Assembly (NCBI GenBank): GCA_947034895.1
Contig: OX344763.1
Coordinates: 16,461,001 to 16,525,000 of the forward strand
Source: Rhytidiadelphus loreus
Lineage: Eukaryota; Streptophyta; Bryopsida; Hypnales; Hylocomiaceae
Reading direction: 5' to 3'
Length of the DNA stretch: 64,000 nucleotides
Positions 23,499 to 35,453 of the stretch are shown here, piece by piece (position 1 is the first letter of the stretch; every line of letters begins with the position of its first letter). A program made the translations under genes and the position numbers. The notes below the pieces were generated by a model. It was not told the DNA's origin, did not search any database, and worked only from the letters and a program-made list of their open reading frames with translations.

Positions 23499-26427
23499 AG
23501 CACCGTATGCCCTGAAACTTGCATAAAGCATATGTAATTCATGCTGACTCCAAAAAAATTGATCAAAATCTCAAATAAACTGGTCTTCACTTCTCTTCCG
23601 TTTGAAAAATCTTCCGTTTGAAAAATTGTGAAAAATATTTTCATGCTTGCATTTCTCTACAGATGCATGTTTCTCCTTAAACGAGCACTTCTCGAGCCCT
23701 CTCTCTTACAATGTAAAAGTTAGTGAATTTCAAAGTTTTTATGAAATAAAAAATTACAAAATTGCTTTTACTTTTATTTTGGGTGTGACAAGGCACAGGG
23801 CACATTAGTCCTTATTCAATGTCGTCGACTGTTCAATGCCACTAGGTGCACAAATTGTAGGTTACTTTGGTTCAAAAGTGCTTGTGCTTTTCAACATTCA
23901 TTGGCTCTAAACCAACCTACAAAATGATGCGCAGAAAATAAAGTTTTCAAACCATGTCTACTGTGCATTGCAAGACTCTGCAAATATCATAACATCACAA
24001 GTTTTCGTTGGTTTTTGTTTTTCTGTTTTTGTTTGTCAGTTTGTTTGTTTGTTTGTTTTGACACAAATAAATGCTTATGTCACAAGTTTGATTCAGCTAT
24101 CATGGGTTTTGAACTAGTCTTTACACGTAAGTTTGACTTAAGAAAGTAAAAGATTCAACCATTGACACATAAGACCGACTGAAGAGATTCAAGCATTGAC
24201 TGATTGACCCAACTTGATGGAAATAGCATTTTATTTTATGTTTTTTCAATAGAGAATCTTGCTATTCCTACATAGATATACAAAGGGCTAGGATAGAGCC
24301 CATCATGGCAAACTCGAGGAAAATGAAATAGTCTATTTATAAAAAGAAGGGACAAAAGGCACATGCTCTGAAGGGCTTTTTCCATTCATTAAGCTAAACC
24401 CCTAGGGTGACCAAAAGTGTCCCACATAGTTTGGAAGCCTAATTCGAAGAGCTGTAACTGTTGCATCCCATGATCAAATTTAATAAAACTTGTTGTGAAA
24501 TTTGTGTTCTCTCTTCTAGTTTGTACGGTAAAATTTTCAAATCGATCCAAGATATACTGATTTTTTGGGAGCCATTCGAAGTTCATGGGTTCAATTTGGT
24601 TCACCAAACTGCATGCCGACTTTTGATGGTTGCAACCTTTGTGGGGCTTGTATCTCCTTCATCCAATGTTAGTTTTCAATTAAAATAAAAATTTTGGGGT
24701 TAGATTCCCCTTAAAGTCTAGTTTTTGTGGTAGAATTTTCATGCTAGTCCAAGTTGTTCAAAGTTCAAAATCCGTACATTTTTGGATTACAATGAACTTT
24801 GACGACTCATTTCTCCCCTTCCTACAATGTCCGTTTCCAATCAAAAAATTAAGGAAGTTGCACATACTAGTCTAGTTTGTATGGTTAAAATTTCACATCA
24901 ATTTAAAAAGTTATGAGTGTTTGAGAAGCATTTTAGTAGGAGGGGGTTCAACCTTAGGTGTTTTCTTTGCAAATTCTTTTTACTACTTTTTGACATCTCA
25001 AAGCCATTTTGCAAACATAGAGAGTCATTTGAATGGTATTTTCTTTTACCAATGTGTTTGTATGTTGGTTTTTGAAGCACTTCACAAGATACAATTTTTT
25101 AAAATTTAAATAGGTTTAGAAATTGAATTTCACCTCAATCTCATGCTCATCTTGCCAAGAAAATTTCAGCATCTTTTTTCAATACTAAAACATTATAATC
25201 TTGCAATCTATTTGGCCAAGTGACTCCAAATTTGATTCACGTCATCCACAATATGTATACTACAAGATTGTGCGTTTGAGATTTCTATTCCTTAGTGATA
25301 TTTAGACCTATAGCACTTCAAAAACAATGACGTTTTTAAACCCCAAAATGCTACACACTTAAGAGTTAAAACATATGTTTTATAATCTTACGTGGTAAAC
25401 ATGAGTTCTACATCAATTTTTGAGAGGTAATGTAACTTAGATTGTTGTGGTTAACTTCATTGCTTCAACAGTCCTTAGGTAGGACTTAGGGATGCAGACA
25501 AATCCAAAATTCTTGGAATTTGAAGCTTGAAACAGTGATCATGTCTTACAGCAATGTTTTTGGGGATGGGAAACACGAATCCTTGCATGTTGGAGGAAGA
25601 TCCACTCACATGCAATGCCCCCCAATAATCAATTAAAGTATAAACCTCTTAGAATTTTTTTTATTTGAATGTAAAATAATAAATTTAACCCATAAACAAT
25701 GCCGAGGACATTTTTCGGCCAATGAATGACTAAGAATCTTTCCATGTGGGATAAAAGTGCAACTATTCATCCTCCAAATTTTGTGTAAAAGGGAATGTTT
25801 TCTACAGTAGTTTGTCTTCGAATGAGTGCTTTTGCATCTTTTTTAAGCTAATAATTCACACAATTCCAAAACGGTTGATTTCCACACTGACCGGCTCGTC
25901 ATTTAAAGGTTAGAGTACATGTATTGGTAGAAATAGATGTGACAAATGATAAAAATCGATAGGTGACCTCTTCGTTATACAAATTAACCCATAAATGATA
26001 ACGTGGACGTTTTGTGTCCAATGAATGATAGAGAATCCTTCTATGTAGGACAAAAGTGCAACTATCCATCCTCAGAATTTTGTTGTGAAAAGGGGAGGTC
26101 TTCTATATTAGTTTGACTTCCAATTAGTGCTTTTACATTTTCTTAAGCCCAATGATTCCCACAGTATCCATCGGGATGATTTCCACGGTCACTAATCTAT
26201 CCTTTAAAGGTTAAGGTAGTTTACTCTAAAAGTGACCATTTCACCCTAAATGTTTATTACTAAGTTTCACCAAAAACACTCCAAAATTGCTATTTCTAGT
26301 ACAAGTAAAAAAATTTAGAATTTCTTTTTAGATACATGTAAGTATAGGATCTTGTAGTACACTAGTTTGAGAAGATGAAGAAAAAATTTCAGAAATTTCC
26401 ATTGTGGAGATTGCAAGATATTAGTGT
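23499..26427. other. AT-rich intergenic DNA with low-complexity tracts
   Basis: TTTG-rich microsatellite at about 24030-24059. About 24389-24910 has repeat-like text (ttgtacggtaaaattttcaa and ttgtatggttaaaatttcac). About 25890-26220 repeats 25700-25890 (ccataaacaatgccgaggac / ccataaatgataacgtggac; aaagtgcaactattcatcct / aaagtgcaactatccatcct), a diverged tandem duplication. About 26217-26430 is a truncated family C core. No gene was recognised. Confidence 0.45.
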
Positions 26428-26720
26428 TTAGAGTCATTAGATGAGATCCAGGGGGCTGGAGGGCCTTTTCAGGCCTATTCCCAGCTCCGTTCCCCCTGGT
26501 CTCATCGAACGCCAGTGTCAAATATTTAATTTAAAAATAAATAAAAATGAAAAATGAAAAATCCTTAAAATGATTTTTTTTTTTTTTAATTTAAAATTTA
26601 AAAAGTGACGTGGCAGTGACTCGGCCAAGTTAGCACAGCTTGCAAACGGTGGGTTTCAGTGGTTTTCCAGATGGGAACTCGCAGTCCTCTAGAATAGCAT
26701 TAGATGGTTTTTGAGGCCTC
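26428..26720. repeat. Family D-like GC-armed repeat
   Basis: Starts at CATTAGATGAGATCC. Positions 26429-26510 hold an inverted repeat (agatgagatccaggggg against ccccctggtctcatcg), followed by a nearly pure A/T core including a long T run near 26573-26600. A second GC-richer part runs to a new GCATTAGATGG at about 26693. It resembles 23184-23498 in layout. Boundaries are uncertain. Confidence 0.4.
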
Positions 26721-29108
26721 TAAGAGATTGCGGATTCCCTTGCAGCGAGAACGCAAGGAACATGACAGCTGGCCTGCCACCTCAACATCCTACATGGTCG
26801 AGAGGCGACCAGGTCATTTCCGGATTTTTTTTTAAACTTCTTTTACCATTTGAAGAATTTTAAATTTTAAATTAATTTTTTTTTTTTTTTTTCCAACAGT
26901 CGACTGTCCTTCACTGAGGGGAATAGCTTTGAAACAGGCTCTCCCAAGCCTCAAAAAACATGTAATGCAAAAAAACCTGTAATGGACAAAAATCCTTTCG
27001 GAGGCCTTGCAAAAAACCAAGTAGCTACACTTCACAATGTAGTGAAAAGAGGTTGTACCAGCTTGGTTTGTATTAGTTGCCTCCCCCCCTCCCAAAAAAT
27101 TTAAAGGCCATTGATTTTCTTTTTTTAAATGCTTCTCCCTCCAGAATGCCGTTGATTTCTCAAAATTTCTCAAGCCGTTGATCTTTGAGATTTAATCTGA
27201 GCCATCCATCCGAAACAAAATATAAATACGGAATATGATTACAGATATAGTACCAAAGTACATATACATATATATATATATATATTTGATATTGGAATAT
27301 AGTACATTACGGAGCGGATACAATACAAATACAATATGAGGCGGATACAATACGAGTGCGATTTTCATTGTCCCATATTGTTTGTCAAGTTAACCTTGTT
27401 CAAAAAATTACAAATACAGGGGAGAGGGGATGAAGAATTAAGAAATTAATTTTAATTAATAATTTTTTTAAACCTAGGGTCGGGAAGAAGTTCTTCACAA
27501 GGTCACATTTGTATGAAAAAACGTCCAAAATGGTGGTGTTTCTTTGGATTAATTCTTTGAGGAGGCAAGTTGGTTACATATTTACATGCTTGAAAATTTT
27601 CAAATCATTTGAGGTTGTACAATGTATGGGAAAAAAATAGTACTTGCTTTGATTTAACAATTTCTTTAAGAATGAAATCATAGATTCAAAAAAAAAATGA
27701 AATCTCAACTCAATTCTTCAAAATAAAAAAAATTTAATTCTCAATTTGTAATACAAAAATTTTAAATTTAGAAGATTTAAAGTCTTATAATCTTATTAGC
27801 CTAGGAGCAAAAAAACATGTTTTTTTCACTTTAAATGGCTATATCTTGTAATTGATATAATCAAAGTTTAGTGATATTTCTTCCAACCATTTTCATACTA
27901 GTCTAGTGCAAGATCCTACAATGACAATGAGCTATGAAAAAGAAAGAAACGTTTTAAAAGTTTTGTTGTTTGCATTGAAAATGACAATTTTGAATGTTTT
28001 TTGATGAAAAAATGGCCTTGGGACTTTAGGAGTTAAATTAATGAACGATGAAATATTATTGCATTGTACTAAGTTAAATCCCTCAAAAATGTTGAAACTA
28101 ATTTTGCACATTGGGTGCAACATGGTTGTAAAGTAAATTTTAATGAATGGATTTGGGCCTTTGTGAAGGTCTTTTAAAAGTGCATCTATAAGACTTCATT
28201 AGGAAAAAATTAGGCCAATAGTGAGCCACGAGTTTTTTTGGTAACAATGCAATTATAGCAAAAAAGTATTAAGAATTGGAAAATTTTAATTTGACGGAGC
28301 ACTACTAGTGCTATGTCAATGCCACGTCAAATTGGTGACTTCAATTTTCAAAAAATTAAAAATTAATTATTTCTAATTATTATTTTATTTCCTTGTATTC
28401 GCACCACGGCTAACAATCAAATAGTTTTGTAACAACCTTCTTCATGGTCCAGATTTTTTGCAATGTGTGGACTAAAAGTGTTAAGTGAATGACCTTTAGG
28501 GAAACTTCAAACAAAAAGAATGTTCATATGCACTAGAAATCTTATCATTTTTGTCTGATGCTACAGTTGCTTCCATCCAAGAGTATGATTTTTCTACTTC
28601 TGGACTTTTAAAAACTGACAAAATTGACAGTAATTTCCAAAACTAATTAAAAGTTACATAGAAAGAATAATGATTTTCACAACTCAAAAATAACCTCTAA
28701 TTGTAAACTTGACTCCATGTGTACACATCATCTTCAATGAACGGTTCTAGGGCTCTTACCTTAATCCTATAACACTATACCAACCAAAAATAGTCGATGG
28801 ATGACTTTTTAGATCCTTGCAAAAATAAAGAATGCATCTATTGGTCCAAAATTTGGATCATTTTTGGCAAGTCCCTTGGTTATATGTCTCATCCTTTTAG
28901 AATTAATCTTAAAAAGACGTAGCCCCCCATGACCAAAGTAGTCACCAAAATGTCCAATTCTTGAATTAGTAGGTGCATTCTTTGTTTCTACAATGAACAA
29001 TGAATCCATCGGGCACTTATAGTCCTCAATATCATTCCAGGGTTAAGCTTGGAACATTGGGCTAGTCACCATGGAAATCATTTTCTTAGAACTATGTGAA
29101 TCATTTGC
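26721..29108. other. AT-rich DNA with family C fragments
   Basis: A TA microsatellite lies at about 27267-27286, followed by imperfect repeats of gcggatacaatac at 27310-27360. About 27470-27630 matches the middle of family C (cttcacaaggtcacatttgta). About 27800-28045 is an inverted family C end finishing ggactttaggagttaaa. No gene. Confidence 0.45.
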
Positions 29109-30034
29109 TTAATCCTTAAAGGATTGTGACTATGTTTTCACCAAAAACGCTCCCAAACTGCCATATCTAGTACAAGTACCAAATTTTGAAAAAAAAAACA
29201 TTTTTGGATATATGTAACCATATGATCTTGTAGTATGCTGAATTGAGAACACGTGGAAAAAATTTCAGAAATTTCCACCACATAGATTGCAAGATATTAA
29301 AGTTTGAAGTGACAAAAACACTTTGGGGGGCCTTGCGAAAAACTGGGCAGCTGCACTTCACAAGCTCACATTTGTATGAAAAAATGTCCATGTTTTTTGT
29401 GCATCTTTGGATTCATTCTTCAAGGCAAGTTGGCTACATTTTTGAAAAATTTCAGATCATTAGGAATTCTACAACATATAGGCAAAAATTGTAAGTAGAA
29501 AGAAGTAGAGAATGATTTAGGATACTAAATTGTCAACAATTTATTTGTGGAATTGAAAAATGCCAATCCCAATGGTTGCAATGTTGTAATAAACAATCTA
29601 CATCCTATGGTTTTATTTTTTTTCAAAATATTGAAAATTGAGTAAAATAAAGGACTTTGAAGTTTATTTTAGGGTAGAGAATCCATAATTCCCTACAAAC
29701 TAAAACTCCTCATAACTTTTGACTCATTAATTGATATGGAATGATTCAAAGCTTTCCATGTATATATGACTCTAGAAAACCAATTTCAAATTTTTGTTTC
29801 CAAATAAAGTTTTTTTTAAAATTTGCCCAGATTGCCCATTTATGAAAAAATTAACATATTAGGCCATAACTTTTGACTCATATTTCCAAATGTCATGAAA
29901 TTTAGCGCATATGAAAGATATTCCTCAGTTCTACCTAGTAAAATTTCAGCCTAATTATGCAAATCTCTAGTCACATGTATCTACACAAAATTTCTATATT
30001 GCCCCGAAATGCATGATGGTCCTTAAGGGGTTAA
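29109..30034. mobile_element. Family C TIR element, long copy (926 bp)
   Basis: Left end TTAATCCTTAAAGGATTGTG, right end ..ATGGTCCTTAAGGGGTTAA. It is collinear with 36530-37466 along its whole length, in the same orientation: gactatgttttca, agtacaagta, ggattgcaagatatt or agattgcaagatatt, ggcagctgcacttcacaa, aattgaaaaatgccaatccc, and ggccataacttttgactcat at the 3' side. No long ORF is present, so the family is non-autonomous here. Confidence 0.65.
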
Positions 30035-30436
30035 AAAAAATCCCAAAGCACTCATTGGAGGTCAAACTATTGTGCAAGATGTTTCCTTCTCACACAAAAT
30101 TCCAAGGATAAACATCAGAACATCTGTCTTACATAGAAGGGTTTTCTGTCATCCATCAATCACTTAGTGCATGTAATGACATTATAGGGTTAATCCTAGA
30201 AGGAAAGCGGTAAGTCAAGGTGGAAATCATCCTTTTGGGTACCGTGTGAATCATTTGCTCAAAACCCCAAGTACATTCTTCATAAATCAAACTACTATGC
30301 GAGACCTTCCCTTTTCATACAAAATTCCAAAAATGAACATTTGCACTTCCATCGTACATAGAATAATTCTCTGGCATCCATTAGACACATCAACAACATT
30401 ACAGGGTTACTTATGCTAAACTAAAGTTTAAAAGGC

Positions 30437-30773
30437 ACATGTAGCCTTGACTCAATGGCTTTAGCCTCAACACACCAGTGAGGTGGTCACAAGTTCAAAC
30501 CCAAATGTCGGCAGGGTGCTTACCACCATAGTCCACCCAACTATGGTGGAGGTGCAATAACTACCTTGTCGTCATATGGAAACCTCATAATTTCTCAAAA
30601 GAAGGAACATTCTTCTATCGATTCTTTGTTATAGGGTCAACCTCCTAATGGAAGCATCAAGTATGGATTAGCCATCTAAGTCCACGAGGCTTAGATAGTT
30701 GAGCCATTCCCAACATACACTCCATTAGTCCATTCACGCCGGTTGTCGACCCTTCTTCTTCTTCTTCTTCTTA
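30437..30773 (+). mobile_element. tRNA-derived SINE
   Basis: An A-box-like TGACTCAATGG (30448-30458) and a B-box-like AGTTCAAACCC (30492-30502) are separated by 33 bases, the spacing of an internal RNA polymerase III promoter. A non-tRNA body of about 250 bp follows (containing an inverted repeat around ccatagtccacccaactatgg), ending in a CTT simple repeat at about 30754-30772. The head is too diverged to fold as a tRNA gene. No target-site duplication could be confirmed by eye. Confidence 0.6.
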
Positions 30774-31510
30774 AATTCCAAACACAAACTCACAAAATTC
30801 AGGACTCATTTATTAATTTGTTGCTTCCACTCGCCCTCATTCCATGCAGCTTCCACCGGCCAGTCCAAAATTACTGTAGGATACTTGTCCAAGTGTCTGG
30901 CATCCCCAATTTTTTTTAAACAAAACAAATTTAAAGCCCCCAATTCTAAGCCCCCAATTTAGCATCATGTGAGATATTGCACTCGCAATTTCCACACACC
31001 ACCCATATGCTTAATTTAGGGTGTCCACCGAGGAGAGTGTCCTTCCCCCAAGTGACAACTGTGCCATGTCAACTTTATGCTGTCTGTAACTAATGCTCTC
31101 GGGTGATTGGATATTCCCATGGGCAAGCCCTTGACCGAATGGCAAGCGCGCGCCCGCCCCGGCCCTCCCCAATTGCCGTACGTTCCGATTGGTTATTTTT
31201 TTATTGGGTACCTTGTCTTTTTATATACTGTACCTTACCCCATGGAGGCCAGTTTCGGTTGGGAATCTCCCACATTCCATTCCCAAATGGCCAAGCAATA
31301 ATAATAAGTTTCATTGTGTTTCAATTTGAAATACTACTAATAATAAGTTGGGGACTTTTTATGTGGGTGCGCGCGTATGATCCTTGGGAAATGAAGCCCC
31401 CACAGACTGGGACACCCGTCTCCCCAACCAAGGAATGGGGATACAAACAATTCAAACCACAAGTATGCTACAGTAGAAAGGGGCAAAGGGGGAATGGGTA
31501 TCTTCTGTGA
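30774..31510. other. GC-richer island with promoter-like motifs
   Basis: About 31020-31330 is GC-richer than its neighbours. It includes gcgcgcgcccgccccggccc near 31145, a reversed CCAAT motif (ccgattggtt, about 31186) and a TATA-like tttttatatactg (about 31218-31230). Two overlapping plus-strand ORFs (about 31103-31510) have no recognisable similarity. It could be a promoter remnant or the end of a decayed gene. I see no transcription unit downstream. Confidence 0.3.
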
Positions 31511-33561
31511 GTTAGTACTTATTACCTTGCAAAGGACCAGGCTATCTATCTGGTGGGTAGAAATTGTCAAAAAAAAATTGAAAAAGAAAAAAGTATTTTT
31601 TAATTTGGACGGTACAAAATGGTACTAGATGACTACGGGAATGTGGAGGATTTCTTTTTTAAAACATTGATATAGTGGATTGTAAGATTAGAACGTTTGC
31701 AATTGGTAGAAACAGTATTTTTTTTTTACAAATGTTGGATAGGGTCAACAGGCTATGACTCCTCAATGAGATTTTCCCACAACATGTAGTTTGTTTTTTC
31801 ACAATTCCATCTTGTATTGTGTCAGTTACATACTTGCCAATTTTTAAAAGCAGAAGAGGATTTTTGCACAAGCTGACCCAAATTGATTGGGATGCCTAAG
31901 AAAATCTTTGAGAAATATGACTTTTGATATAGGCACACGACAAACCAGGAAAATCTAATATTACTAGATCTCAGATTGGAATTGGTGAGATGTTGCTTGA
32001 AAAACTTCAAAATTTCTATGCTTTTGTCACATGCATATAGTCTAGGTGGCTTTGGGGGCACTAAATTGCCAAGTTTTTATACTATGTAGCTCACATAGAA
32101 CTTGACCTACTATGCATAAGGTAGAACAACCCATTGAGGTCAAAAGACCCATGCCGGACATCTAGGGAATGACCCCATTATAGTGTTTTTTCAAGAAATG
32201 AGAGTTGGGCTACAATCAATGTCTTAGGTTATAGTAATGGAGTGATTAGTAACCTCAATAGGAACTTCCACCTTTTCAATGTAAATTCAATGTAGGAAGC
32301 GACTTTTTTAAGCTTCCATGTTAAAAAATATTATGATTACTTTAGGTGAGTAAAATGACCATTTTGGTTTAGACTTTTTGTTGTTTTGGGTCATGATGGG
32401 CAACACACTTCAATTGCTCCCGCTATTTCTTACATTTGTTTTTACGTGGGGAATTTTTTTTTTAATTTAGTAATGGCACAAGGGCAAACTCCGAATTCTA
32501 ACCACAATGGCTCCAAAACTACAATCTCTAGTACAAGTACCAAATTTTAGAAATAAAAAACACATTTTTGGACAAGTGTAATTATAGTATCTTGTTATAC
32601 ATTGATTTGAGAAGATGTGGGAAAAATTTCAGAAATTTCCGCTATGTGGATTGCAAGATATTAGCACTTGAAGTGAAAATTGAATCTTGTAGACAATTGA
32701 AAGAGGATCATATGGATTCTCTTAGCATATATAGTTTTTGAACATCTTAAGAATAATCTATGATGCTTTCAAGTGTTGAATTTAAGAGTATCCAAAATCA
32801 ATCCTATGCTCTCATATTTTGCAAGTATATATTTTATACAAGAATCTAGATAGGTAGTCCTTTAACAACAAGGTCTAAATAAAAAGTACATGCAATTTTA
32901 GATGTAGAGACCTTTAGAGACAACTAAATTTCATCTAGAAAAGAGATTTTTCCAAAGGTATTTCTAATAACATTCTTTAGCCATTGAACTAAACATTGAG
33001 GGAAGACAAAAAGAAACTCAAACTCTTTAGATGGTTTGGTTTAAATTGGAATCAATTCAATTCCCTTGTCTAAGATTCAATTTGGATACATGATGGAATG
33101 AATTATCAATCAATTAGGTATTAGTGTACTTAAAGTGGATACTTCCAAACCACCATTTTTTGCTATTATGCTTAATGACTATTATTAAAATAGTCAAATT
33201 TTCATATTTTCTTGTTGGCAAATAAAAAGAGGTTCCAACACACCAAAGAATGCAACAATTGGATATCATATGCAAAAAATAAAATTCATAGATGTTCTAA
33301 AATTGTTTCTTCCACATATGTACGTGTTGATTTTGGAGATGTACACAGAATGATGATGATGGTTTCAGGTAGGGTGCGATTTTGGGTGTACCCACTATAG
33401 TTTTTGATAAGCTTTAATTTGCTTTAACTTAACTCTAGATTGATGAGTGCAATTAGTATATTTGATATTAAGTTTTTGTTCTCCTTTAGTACTAAATTAG
33501 TGGGTAGGTGTATGATTTAATTGTGCTATGTGAAAATTGACTTAAAGTTAACATGTATTGG
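31511..33561. other. AT-rich intergenic DNA with a family C fragment
   Basis: About 32490-32690 is a truncated family C core (agtacaagtaccaaatttt, gagaagatgtgg, tggattgcaagatattagca). The remainder has only short, unrecognised ORFs. Confidence 0.45.
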
Positions 33562-34379
33562 TAAGGTAACTAACATACACCTAAAATCACACAAATAAGC
33601 AATTCAACTTGTTTTCCATTAATCTATTGAGAAGCTTTTTGTTGGGTCTTTTAGGTAGTCCAAAGAGAATTCCATATTTTATATTTTTTTCCCTTGAAAC
33701 ACATGGACAATTTCCATTGATACGGAAAAAAGTACAACAGACCAAAGGCTAGAGCCTCAGCGAAAGGAAACATGAGCACCAATTCCAAAGAATTTTTGGG
33801 AATGCATTTTTTGGACACCATATGAATAACCTACTAATTTTCAAAGTACTAAAAATAAGTGTTTCTTAAGAGCATCCCCACCAATGCCTTCCCTATCCCT
33901 ATCCGAATGAGTTTCATCCAGATAGGGAAGAACCCCAACACCAACACCAACATTCCCTATCCCTAAAAATTTAAGGAATGTGGATCTGAATTCCCCATGT
34001 GGGATGATGGATAGGGAACTCAAATGGAGTAATCCCTAAACCACTTTTCACCTTTCCAACATGAGTTGTGCTTCATTGATTCGTGGGAGTACTATTCATT
34101 TGGCCTTGTTACTATTTCTATAGTTTCGTTTTGACTTCTCCTCGCTTGTATTTAGTCATAAGTTGAAACTGATTTAGGGAAGAGCTAGTAGGTGCTTGCC
34201 TTCCCTATCATCTTTGCTCCACTTCATCCCAGCAGAGATAGGAATAGAGAAGCCACTGGTGGGGATGCTCTAAACCAACCATAGACTTGTTATGGGAGTG
34301 TGTCCATTTTACGCAAGAAATTTGCAGTGGTCGATCGGTGGGTTTTAGAAAGTGGTCGAATTTAGGTGTAGTCACATTA
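33562..34379. mobile_element. Family B element carrying a nested MITE
   Basis: Left end TAAGGTAACTAACATACACC, right end ..TTTAGGTGTAGTCACATTA, close to the family B TIR. A Tourist-like MITE (33870-34270) lies inside. The right end directly abuts the family A element that starts at 34377. It is non-coding. Confidence 0.5.
33870..34270. mobile_element. Tourist-like (PIF/Harbinger-type) MITE
   Basis: Left end GAGCATCCCCACCA, right end TGGTGGGGATGCTC, an exact 14-bp inverted repeat. It is flanked by TAA on both sides (33867-33869 and 34271-34273), the 3-bp target duplication typical of PIF/Harbinger elements. About 400 bp with no transposase. Confidence 0.72.
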
Positions 34380-34850
34380 AGGTAGTTTGCTCTAAAAGTG
34401 CCCATGCTCTAAAAGTGATCATGATGTAGGGGTACATTTTTCTTTCTTCAATGTATCGATAGTGTACATTTCAGGAGATGGTCGCTTTTAAAGATTTTTG
34501 CATTTCAACTTCAAAAAATCGTAACTAATTCCATGAAGGTCCAAAAAATATGAAACGACTTGGGTTAGATGCTAGTTCCATTTTTCTTCTTGTGAAAATT
34601 TACTGAAAATTATTTTAAGGAGTTTAGCTTCCCTGAAAAGGCAATCAGCTCTTGGGAGTTTCTGAAGGTAGGGCTCCTTCTTGTTTGATGGAATGGCTGT
34701 AGAAAATGAAAAAATTTGGTTCGTCAAGGATTTTTGTCCTCTGGTTGCGATGTACTGTTTCCTTTATCAATGGAAATTGTCCATGTGTTTCAAGAAGAAA
34801 AAAAAAGGCAATCCGCTCTTAAATGGTCGCTTTAAGAGCAGACTACCTTA
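34377..34850. mobile_element. Family A TIR element, 474 bp
   Basis: Left end TTAAGGTAGTTTGCTCT, right end ..AGAGCAGACTACCTTA. The core is atttcaacttcaaaaaatcg and atgaaacgacttgggttag. It is non-coding and serves as my reference copy for family A. Relatives: 11915-12128, 17800-18374, 21292-21620, 35132-35453, 58199-58565. Confidence 0.62.
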
Positions 34851-35131
34851 GTGGTTATAGGTCCCGTATTGAGTGCTGGATGGGTTTGAGAAGGACAAGG
34901 GCACTCAGTGTTTTAACTTAACTTCCGTTACTGTATGTACTATGTCACTGTCTCATTCTATTTCAGAATCAAACTAAAGGTGCCTGCCATGAAGTCAATC
35001 AATCAAATTTTTTTGTGGGGTTGGATGAAAAAATGGTCAATGTGACGGTGATGGGGGCGGCCTCCGTCGTGATCCACTCAGCTTCCAAGTAATGGATTCT
35101 TGTTGTCAAAAACGTAGCACTTTTTACCGTT

Positions 35132-35453
35132 AAGGTAGCAGGTCCATAAATTGACCATTTAAGAGCTGGAACTGATTTTTGGGGAAGTGAAACTTCTTGA
35201 AAAAAAATTCAGTAAATTATCCTTGAAAGACAAGTGAAATTGACATCTAACCCAAGTTATTTCATATGTTTTCAAGCTTTTTGGAATTAGTTATGAATTT
35301 TTGAAGTTCAAATGCAGTGGGCTCTACAATCGCCCACCTCCTGGAATGTACCCTTTTTTGGACATTGCTGATACCATAAAAAAGCAACATGTAAAAGCAG
35401 TGTACATTTCATGAGGTGGGAGATTTTTGAGCCTGAGCGCTTTATGGACCAGT
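35132..35453. mobile_element. Family A element, opposite orientation
   Basis: Left end TAAGGTAGCAGGTCCATAAA. The interior is the reverse of the 34377 copy (acatctaacccaagttattt). The right end (tttatggacc) mirrors the left subterminal part but the terminal TACCTTA is lost. It lies only about 280 bp from the previous copy. Confidence 0.48.

Noticed and set aside
24389..24607. 72-codon minus-strand ORF in repeat-like text
   Set aside because: Sequence around it recurs in diverged form nearby (24720-24910) and behaves like non-coding repeat.
30437..30510. Possible tRNA gene
   Set aside because: A/B-box-like motifs are present but the acceptor and anticodon stems do not form; better explained as a SINE head.
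31103..31510. 135-codon plus-strand ORF in the GC-richer patch
   Set aside because: Two frames are open at once because of composition; neither shows a known motif.
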